NCBI GenBank assembly: GCA_001592805.2
Contig: CP051143.1
Location: forward strand, 1-64,000
Length of the DNA: 64,000 nucleotides
Reading direction: 5' to 3'
Source: Peltaster fructicola
Taxonomy: Eukaryota > Ascomycota > Dothideomycetes
Shown: positions 57,071-64,000 of the stretch, in pieces
How positions within the stretch are numbered: position 1 is the first letter of the stretch
Layout of the letters: each line of letters begins with the position of its first letter
The notes under the pieces: generated by a model
What the model was told of the DNA's origin: nothing
The model's database searches: none
The model's input: only the letters and a program-made list of their open reading frames with translations
Made by a program: the position numbers and the translations under genes

Positions 57071-58153
57071 TCACACTTGGTAAGGAGGAGGCTGCTGACT
57101 ACCAACTTGCGTGAAGATCTGCGACCGCATATCCTGCAACTGCTTCCTAGCGTTGCCCAGCTCTGCTTGCACGGCATCGAGCTCTGCCTTCTTTCCAGCC
57201 AACTGTTGATTCAAGCCTGCGAATTGGCCTTCCACATTGTGCTGAACCTGCAAGATCCGAGTCTGAGATGCTTTAATCTTGTCGTGGAAAGCCATGTCGG
57301 TGAAGATGTTATCGAACATCATATCACTCATGATACTGCCGTGCGATATGTGGAAGCCAGGGATGTCCTTTACTCCATCAGGATAGACTCGCAATGCCTG
57401 GGAGACAAGCCCTTGTACCTGCGAAGCCTCAGACTCGGCACGACTGAGAGCATTACGCTCAGCCATGTCAGCCATGGCACCACCGCCGAACATGTCCCAC
57501 TGGGATGCGCTTCGTGCTTCGTCCATATATTGCGTCGCAAGGTGGATTCGCTTTCTTGCTTCGTTGAAGATATCACAAGCCTGCCAATTCGCTCGGTAAG
57601 CCTGCTCAACATTGTTGTATCGCTCGCGGGCTTGAGTGAACTGCCATTCCAGTTGGTCCTCCTGAGGAAACGATGGCGTAGGACCGGCGAAGACCATGTT
57701 GTAGAGGTTGTCAAGCTCAGTCTGAGCACCAATATGTGTATCACTGTCTTGCTTGTAGTTGTCTCGATTGCTGACTGCCTCCTTCAAGGCATGATCGAGT
57801 GAATCCTTGCGGTCCTTGGCACCACGCTCTTGTTCAAGTGCTTCATAGTATTCTTTCTCTTCTTTCTCAGACCTGCTCTGAAACTTCTCCTTACCCTTCG
57901 TACCACCGAGCTTGTAGGCGAAGCGTTTGATGTTAGAATCTCGGTACTTCTCGAATTCAGCCTTCTCTACCTTCGTCTTCTGTTCGTATGTGCGGATCTG
58001 TTGCACTAGCTTCGTCAACTCATTCTCGAGGTCTTTGACATAGACTTCTTGTTGCTTCAGTGCGGCTTCAGCGTAGTCTGTCCGTTCGAGCACTCCCAGA
58101 AGCTCTTCGTTCTTGGAAGCGAAGTTTGCAATGTGCGCGTGAATGTCTGCCAT
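57071..58153 (-). CDS. Uncharacterised coiled-coil protein
   Basis: Single-exon gene of 360 residues. No signal peptide, membrane segment or enzyme motif. Two long helical charged regions (about residues 25-155 and 290-350, with heptad-like patterns such as LENELTKLVQQIRTYEQK and LNQQLAGKKAELDAVQAELG) predict coiled coils. The middle contains a conserved-looking section (FTQARERYNNVEQAYRANWQ, then ARSASQWDMFGGG, MADMAERNALSRAESEA). The end is a short Gln/Pro tail, QQPPPYQV. Similar architecture, with a helical bundle and a WDMFGGGxxxDMxER-like motif, occurs in conserved hypothetical proteins of filamentous fungi, as far as I recall; I cannot give a family name. It is probably a cytosolic scaffold or structural protein. 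A clean ATG and unbroken long frame make the gene call itself safe. Confidence 0.85.
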   Translation of the reverse strand: MADIHAHIANFASKNEELLGVLERTDYAEAALKQQEVYVKDLENELTKLVQQIRTYEQKTKVEKAEFEKYRDSNIKRFAYKLGGTKGKEKFQSRSEKEEKEYYEALEQERGAKDRKDSLDHALKEAVSNRDNYKQDSDTHIGAQTELDNLYNMVFAGPTPSFPQEDQLEWQFTQARERYNNVEQAYRANWQACDIFNEARKRIHLATQYMDEARSASQWDMFGGGAMADMAERNALSRAESEASQVQGLVSQALRVYPDGVKDIPGFHISHGSIMSDMMFDNIFTDMAFHDKIKASQTRILQVQHNVEGQFAGLNQQLAGKKAELDAVQAELGNARKQLQDMRSQIFTQVGSQQPPPYQV

Positions 58154-59314
58154 TGGATATGGTCCCTACCTTCGTACACCTACCGTAGTGTCTTATAACT
58201 ATTGCCTTTGTGAATGACGTCTGCGATCAGCTGAGGCGCATTGCATCCTTCGCGCCGCCAAGAGAGAGTGCCAAGATGAGCACTGCCAATAGATCGGCGG
58301 ACCGCATTCAATAGTGCAGTGGGTGCACGTACAGAGTGGACATGTGTCGTTTGGACAGTTGATGATTGTCCCAAGCTGGCGATGCCGTGTGAAGTCGAGC
58401 CGCAGTGTACGGCCACTTCGGGTGGCGCAGCAAGGGAATTGTGGCGCAAGAGATACAAATGTTTGTTGATCAACACGAACATTCATACGGCTGCGCATTT
58501 CACGCCTCGCCTGTTGCTGCAAGTCTCATGAATGACACAGCAGCTCTACTGTCCTACTTCAGCTTATCGCATAATCGTCGTGGTGGCGGCGAGCACAAGT
58601 GAGACACAGCAGTTGGAGCAGTGTAACATACCTTCGTCTGCACATCCAGGTATTGTACCTTGCCTACTGTCAACGCTCATGGCTCCTACAGAAGCACAAT
58701 TTCAGATACTCATCATTACCGGCACAGCATCAACGATACTAATGCAGGGGAGCGCCCTCGCAGCGCCGATATCTCGATCACGGAGTCGCTAATCTGTCAG
58801 AGTGGTCAACTCTCGCCTGTCAGAATGGTGCTCGCGGCCGTCGATTCCTTGAGTGTCACCTCTAGGACAATCCGATACCTCACTCAACGTAGAACAGATA
58901 CTGTCCTCCACTTCTGCTATACGAGCATCGCAGAGCTATCGATGCCTCCAGTGACGCCATCACAGTACGAGGTTGCTAAGGCTGAAGACATCTCGAGGGC
59001 TACACGGTGAGTTGGACATACAGCGGATTGGCTCAAGCTATCAGCTATGGCGTTCAAGAGCGCACTTTGAACCTCGAAAGCACGGGACCACATTACAGCA
59101 CGACTCGCTCGAATCTGAGCGATTCACAGTAACATCTACATCACATTTCAGGGCGCTCTTGAACCGCGCGCAGAGCCTGCCAACATATGCAACTTGTTGA
59201 TCTCATCGTTTGATCACACAACATAGGACGGAACGACGATGGCAAGAGCAAGACCTGACACAGATTGACGACGAAGCTTGAGAACTGCATTACACAGGTA
59301 CCATTTCTGTCCTC
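58154..59314. other. Intergenic, no supported gene
   Basis: About 1.2 kb with short overlapping frames on both strands; the longest (58660-59010, +) has no domain. Nothing else is seen. Confidence 0.45.
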
Positions 59315-59800
59315 CTACTGCCCTGCGACGTCTACACTGGACCACTTCACCTTGTGCTCATCGAACAGCTCGATTTCTGGTTGGTGCTGGTCCAATGCAT
59401 CAACATCATCAAGACTTCCAGCCTTAATGATCTTGTTGTCTCCAAAAGTGGCAGTCTCGCGCCACAAAGTCGAGCCGCAATCACCGCAGAAGTACGACGT
59501 GATAGTCTTACCGCTGTCAGCAGTCTTGGCAATGGTCTTTGGCTTGCCAGTGGTCAGCTCGAATCCCTGACTTGGGACGAGGATGTTGGTAGAGTAAGCT
59601 GAACCACTGATCTTGCGGCAATCGAGACCTAATACAGGACGTCAAGAAGAGGCTCCGACAAGAGCAACACACATACAGTGGCAGACGGCCTGGGTCTGTT
59701 AGTGGGGCACAGATATCCAACATGGACACATTACCTTCTTCTGGATCTCTCCAGTGTAGTTGTAGCGCACGGCGTTACAGAAGCAGCTTCCGGAAGGCAT
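59315..59800 (-). CDS. GFA-family zinc protein
   Basis: Three exons, 59800-59735, 59695-59677 (19 nt) and 59628-59315, with introns of 39 and 48 nt (GTAATG...AACAG and GTATGT...TTAG), give 132 residues. The spliced product has all the Cys signatures of the GFA (glutathione-dependent formaldehyde-activating-like, Mss4-like fold) family: GSCFCNAVRY, CHCLDCRKISGSAYS and YFCGDCGSTLW. The second of these is only complete after joining the 19-nt exon, which confirms the splicing. Members bind one structural and one labile zinc. Despite the name, most are not proven formaldehyde enzymes and may act as glutathione-thiol adduct binders or lyases. No targeting signal is seen, so it is probably cytosolic. 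An in-frame Met 41 codons upstream exists, but the chosen start gives the family's usual N-terminus. Confidence 0.88.
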
Positions 59801-60030
59801 ATTGTCGTACTTGTCAGCAAATTGACCTTGATGGATGGTATGAAGCACAACAGAAACAGCAGGGTTGAAGACACGTACGCAATCGAATGGCTTCCTTTGG
59901 TCCGTGGCGATCACTGACATCATCTGAGACCACCACCATGTGGGTAAATAAACAGCTGAAGCACAACTACCATTGGCAACACTAACTACTGACGCAAGCC
60001 CACTCGTTCTTCAATACAGCTATCGCCAAG

Positions 60031-62490
60031 TCAATAGATAGCGGTTCGCTCAAAGACATCATCAACTCTGGTTTCATCGCCGAAACGCTCTCTTGCTGCT
60101 GCCCGAACTGCATCACCGGTCATTGCGCCGTGCAGGTAGCATGCACCTAGCAGTGTAATGCCTCTTCCAAGGAGATCAAGTCCGCCGTTGTCTGGCCTGG
60201 CTGGTGAAAGCCTGCGTATCTTCTTTCCTTCATATGCGTACGCCGCAAGGCTGAGATCTGGCTGCTCACAACGACAGCCTTTACCGAGACACTCCTCGCA
60301 TACGATGAAAACGTAATCGACGCAGGTGTTGCATGCATAGAAATCACCACGTACGACAGCCTTGCAGTGGGAGCAGAACAGGTCTGGGTTGATGTCCCTC
60401 ACGAGAAAAGGCACTGGAGTCGAAGCCACAGTAACGACGCTATCGCCTGGTCGAACATCAATCTCTGGTTGGGTCATTCCGTGCTGGCCATGTTCGGTCA
60501 CAAAGAATGTCAGATTGTCCAAGAAGAGCTTGGCAGCGTAGTCAACGCCTTCACCTCCAGCAATATAACGATTGAAAGTCTCTTCGAAGTCTGACACTTC
60601 CTCTGGTCGTATCGCACGATCTATCCCGCGGTCTGCCGACACTACAACAATGCCTTGCAGCAGGAAGTCCCATTGAAAACGGTGATCGGGATCGGGATCG
60701 TGGACGTCCAGCCAAGCTTTCCAGCTCAAGTATCGTGCTCGTGTCCAAGCATGAGAATGTATCGCTTCTCTTCGGCTAGGCATGGCGTCGGGATCAGGCT
60801 CAGCTTTCCATACGGCAGTCACGGTGCCGAGCTGAAACGTTGCAGTCTGCAACCAGCCGTTGTCGAAGATCTTGAAGTTTACTCGACTCCCAGCAGACGC
60901 TTGACGTAGCCAGCCGTTGCCTTTCAGGAACGTCGTTCCTCTCTTGGGCGGTGAAAAGTCGATTGTGTATGAGGGCAAGCCGTCCTCGCAGTGCATGAAC
61001 CTTGCTTGATATAAAAGGCGCAATGTGTTTGATGTAGTCATGAAGCATGCTGTAGCCATATAATATATCTTCATACAATCCATCTCTGGTGACACATTGA
61101 GCTGGAATTCAGCCTCTAGTAATGCCGTCAATCCCAGAATCGCATCCTTGGGCCTGGTTGCAGTAGACAGTCGAAGTCGTTCCAGAATACCTGGCAGTTC
61201 TTGATAGAGAGTGTCCTTGTTCGCAAGCTTGCCTTGAGAGAGCTCACGAAACCTCGCACCTGCCAGCAATCCCGAATGTGTCGCGAGTCTGTTGATGAGA
61301 GGATATTGACGGAAGACTTCCACAAACTCGTCGTGGCCAGCTATATTGTTGACATATCGCGACTGTGCATCCAAACCTCGTTCTAGATTACGAAGAGCCT
61401 TCGCTAGATCGTATGAGTGACGCATGGTCATAGTCCTGTCGCCGATGTACACTTTCAGACGCTTAGCAAGCACGACTTCTTGTATGATCCATTTCCGCGA
61501 CCAGTACGGCAAGCTGGCTATCGTTCGTAGACACAGTATATCAGCTTCGAGCTCTGTCGGTGTGTACGTTTGGTTGATGATTCTGCTAATAGAAGCGATG
61601 CTGTTGAAGCCACCAAGTTCGTGGACTGTCTGCAAATGTACGTCGAAGAAACGATCACGAGCGGCTACATCGTCGACCTTCCCGAGCCAGCAATGTACAG
61701 TGTGTCCGATTCCATAGAAGTAAGACATGAGTTTGAACTGTATCGCCATCTCCGTGCTGTCCTGCTGGTTGATGCAGATGCTATCTACCCATAGGAAGAT
61801 TGGTACCTGTCCTGAGTTATGGCGTAGTTGTCGCAGTGCGCTGGCGAGGTTCGTCGTGATTGGAAACGAGTGATCGTTAATGCTGATGTCTTCGGTGATA
61901 TTTGGATCTCCCCAACAGTAGGAAAGAATGTTGCCAAAGGCTGACTTCCAGGGATCAGGGCCCTTCCTTAGCACTTTTTTCAGTATTGGCAAGTGCGAGA
62001 CTGCGAACCGCCATAGACGCCATCGATAAGAGTCTCTTCGTGATGGGCGGTCCAAGCATACCGCATAATAGGCCATTGGCACTGAGAAGAGTAAGCACTC
62101 GATTGGAGATTCGTGATGGCATGCTGGTACAATAACTAGCAATCTCATTCCAAAGTTGTTGACATCTCTGTTCTTCAAAGTCTTATTGCCTTCAAGAGGC
62201 TCGTACAACGGTCGTTTTGCTGGTCTCCGGGTGGTCTGCCGGTCTGTGAGTAGATCGTGATAGATTGTACGACCAAGAAGTGAGTGTTTGATGACCCAAC
62301 CACGAGGGAGACCATGCTGGATCGGCGTCAAAGCTGCTTGTCTGATCCGAGTTTCCACAATGTACCAATCTGGAAGGATATTGATTTGACACCATGATGG
62401 AAGTTGCTTCCATTTGAGCGCGCTCAGGGCGAATGCGTACGTAGAGGCTGCTGCCAGTGGCCATACGACAGACCACATAGTAGTAGCCAT
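60031..62490 (-). CDS. HET-domain protein with C-terminal ZZ-like Cys cluster
   Basis: Single-exon gene of 819 residues. The N-terminus has a hydrophobic segment (VVWPLAAASTYAFALSALKW) that could anchor it to a membrane. HET motifs are clear: NILSYCWGDPN near residue 186, LWVDSICINQQD near 230, and YWSRKWIIQEVVLAKRL near 330. The middle is the variable region usual in stand-alone HET proteins (LSTATRPKDAILGLTALL). Near residues 702-738 lies a cluster with paired cysteines, CSHCKAVVRGDFYACNTC and then CEECLGKGCRC, spaced like a ZZ-type zinc finger. ZZ fingers bind peptides or modified tails, so this could be the sensing part; that is inference. The frame is intact. The gene is the third HET-containing protein in the window and lies next to a GFA gene with 230 bases between them. 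Confidence 0.9.
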   Translation of the reverse strand: MATTMWSVVWPLAAASTYAFALSALKWKQLPSWCQINILPDWYIVETRIRQAALTPIQHGLPRGWVIKHSLLGRTIYHDLLTDRQTTRRPAKRPLYEPLEGNKTLKNRDVNNFGMRLLVIVPACHHESPIECLLFSVPMAYYAVCLDRPSRRDSYRWRLWRFAVSHLPILKKVLRKGPDPWKSAFGNILSYCWGDPNITEDISINDHSFPITTNLASALRQLRHNSGQVPIFLWVDSICINQQDSTEMAIQFKLMSYFYGIGHTVHCWLGKVDDVAARDRFFDVHLQTVHELGGFNSIASISRIINQTYTPTELEADILCLRTIASLPYWSRKWIIQEVVLAKRLKVYIGDRTMTMRHSYDLAKALRNLERGLDAQSRYVNNIAGHDEFVEVFRQYPLINRLATHSGLLAGARFRELSQGKLANKDTLYQELPGILERLRLSTATRPKDAILGLTALLEAEFQLNVSPEMDCMKIYYMATACFMTTSNTLRLLYQARFMHCEDGLPSYTIDFSPPKRGTTFLKGNGWLRQASAGSRVNFKIFDNGWLQTATFQLGTVTAVWKAEPDPDAMPSRREAIHSHAWTRARYLSWKAWLDVHDPDPDHRFQWDFLLQGIVVVSADRGIDRAIRPEEVSDFEETFNRYIAGGEGVDYAAKLFLDNLTFFVTEHGQHGMTQPEIDVRPGDSVVTVASTPVPFLVRDINPDLFCSHCKAVVRGDFYACNTCVDYVFIVCEECLGKGCRCEQPDLSLAAYAYEGKKIRRLSPARPDNGGLDLLGRGITLLGACYLHGAMTGDAVRAAARERFGDETRVDDVFERTAIY

Positions 62491-63265
62491 ATTAAGATGA
62501 GGACCTCCTGCAGTGTCAAATTTGATGCCACTCGTACTCGCCGCTGCGTCTAGGCTCCCCGATCAGAGCGACAGGTCAAGACTCTGCAATGTCTGCGGTA
62601 CAAGGCGCAGGATTCCACTGTCCTTGCTTGCTATAGTCTATGACCAGGTGACAGCTCGCCGAAGGTGAAGTGCTTATAGCATCTGCTTGACACAACCTGT
62701 CCTGCTCTTCCTTCGATCCTGTGTCATGCTCTTACTTGCGAGCTGAGGCTTGAATTGCATGTCGTATCTCGTGGATCGCACAAGGTTGATGAAGATGGAT
62801 TGGGAGGCACACCGCGGCTGTGCTAGTCGAGGTCGCTTTTGAGGCGCCACTTATATGACTGCGTGCCATACATGGTATATCTCAGCTGATCGGTATGATC
62901 GCAAAGAGTAGAAGCGTGCACGCTATATGATGGTGTTGCAAGAACAATGGCAGCAGTAGTTGTCGGCCTTTCGATTGTGTCGCTTATAGCCCGAGCTTTA
63001 GTTTCACTCCACCAATGAGCACGTGGCTGCTTCATGGCTTGAACTCTCACACACAACGGACCCAACTACACGAACGCCTTCACGGACGGGCTCGACTGCC
63101 TCGGAATAATTTACAGCACTATCAGGAGTGATCCCCGCATCACTATGCAGCCGACACAGAGTCTGCAGTCCTGGTTAACGGTCGCACTGTCGATCCTCAA
63201 ACACTCTACCTTTCCACCAGGACACTGAGAGACAGCAAGACAATTCCACAACCACAGGCTTCAGC
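62491..63265. other. Intergenic, no supported gene
   Basis: About 0.8 kb between divergently oriented genes, so both promoters should lie here. No gene or repeat is recognised. Confidence 0.4.
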
Positions 63266-64000
63266 ATGGGCCAAGTACCGTCGACAACGGCGGTATCATC
63301 TGCAGTATCGACAAGCTCTTCAATCACCAGCTACCCACCGTGTCCGTCGGTAGAGCTCACGACCAAATCTATAACACAGACTAGCTCTGTAACGATCTAC
63401 TCTACAAGCACGTACTGAGCCCACGCGATCACAGGTTGGCTAACCTCTACAGCCCGGACGTTCGTGAACTATGTCCCAGCAGCGATAATCACATCTACTG
63501 TGTCAAAGGTTGGCACAGTGTATACTCCAGCACCAGTCACCACTGGATACACCACATTGACCGGCCCGGCCAAGTATGTGCTCAGCCAAGTGCCGGTGAG
63601 CAAGACGATTACTATTCCGGTATGTACTACAAGACCGTTGGCATCGTTGCTGATGGATAGACTGTCTCTGGCTTCACACCACTTCGTTGTGAGGCTACAT
63701 ATCAGCAACCAACTCCACCTACGACTACGTTGTACACGACCGTGACGACCACCTCCGGGTCCGCGGTACAGACGACGTCAACCCAGTCCACCACTCTCAC
63801 GATTACCACGGTAAGCAGGAGTCGTCAAGTCTAACGGCCATTACTGACACAATCGAGACCATCTACACAGCCACAGTGACGCTACCAGCAGTCTACTTCC
63901 TTGGCGTGACAAGTACAATCACACCTACATCGACTATCACTCGCACCAACCCAACGAGCACAGTATGGGCGGCTTGCAATGCGAACAATGGTGTGTTGAG
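63266..64000 (+). CDS. Thr-rich secreted or wall protein, partial at window end
   Basis: Thr/Ser-rich coding segments begin near the ATG at 63266 and continue beyond the window. Readable pieces include TVYTPAPVTTGYTTLTGPAK (exon from about 63453 to 63619), TLYTTVTTTSGSAVQTTSTQ (63661-63792) and ETIYTATVTLPAVYFLGVTS (63840 on). The last two joins are good introns of about 41 and 47 nt (GTATGT...GATAG, GTAAGC...CGAG). The first join, near 63412-63452, is out of phase in my reading, so the 5' part is uncertain. The last visible stretch, STVWAACNANNGVL, resembles TFYAACANANMADQI in the protein at 6646-7764, where the Thr-rich part also meets the folded domain, so the two may be related. No signal peptide is evident at the chosen ATG; it could be in an earlier exon. 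Confidence 0.6.

Noticed and set aside
58660-59010. Plus-strand frame of 116 codons
   Set aside because: It overlaps other frames, has no recognisable domain and no support from splicing or context.
1-64000. Transposable elements or virus-like copies
   Set aside because: No frame shows reverse transcriptase, integrase, transposase or capsid features, and I found no long terminal or inverted repeats by eye; a repeat-library search would be needed to exclude short or old pieces.

Overview
The window reads as one end of a chromosome of a filamentous ascomycete (Pezizomycotina; Dothideomycetes is my best guess, not proven). The reasons are a tandem telomere-like array at the extreme left, introns of mostly 39-48 nt with GT...(CTGAC/CTAAC)...AG signals, and typical filamentous-fungal families: HET proteins, NACHT/ankyrin NLRs, a GH79 glycosidase, a GFA protein and a kelch cell-surface protein. 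The terminal array is an 18-copy pentamer, (CTACC)n = (TAGGG)n, not the usual fungal TTAGGG hexamer.

Layout. 1-3.3 kb: telomere repeat and gene-free subtelomere with a degenerate ~56-bp repeat. 3.4-7.8 kb: a purine-nucleoside-phosphorylase-like/NACHT/ankyrin NLR and a Thr/Ser-rich secreted protein. 7.8-28.6 kb: gene-poor, with three clear genes (two members of an unrecognised family and an SRPBCC protein), a doubtful Cys-rich ORF and a possible decayed gene. 28.6-36.6 kb: a NACHT protein, a membrane-associated HET protein and a phosphatidylserine-decarboxylase-family enzyme that resembles the PsiD (tryptophan decarboxylase) branch. 39-46.2 kb: four tandem, same-strand members of the unrecognised family. 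47.5-64 kb: kelch membrane protein, small membrane or secreted protein, HET-NACHT-ankyrin NLR, GH79 glucuronidase-like enzyme, coiled-coil protein, GFA protein, a HET protein with a ZZ-like Cys cluster, and the start of a second Thr-rich gene that runs off the window.

Themes. First, self/non-self recognition machinery is concentrated here: three STAND (NACHT) proteins with three different N-terminal modules, plus two stand-alone HET proteins. Second, six genes (9.8, 25.6, 39.1, 41.4, 43.8 and 45.2 kb, all on the + strand, all pointing away from the telomere) share three aligned blocks in a C-terminal, probably helical region. The last block is a 17-residue ungapped match in all six, preceded by a Trp in five. 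I do not recognise this family, and it is the best candidate in the window for something undescribed. I see no open reading frame resembling reverse transcriptase, integrase, transposase or telomere-linked helicase, no rRNA, no CRISPR array and no tRNA I can support.
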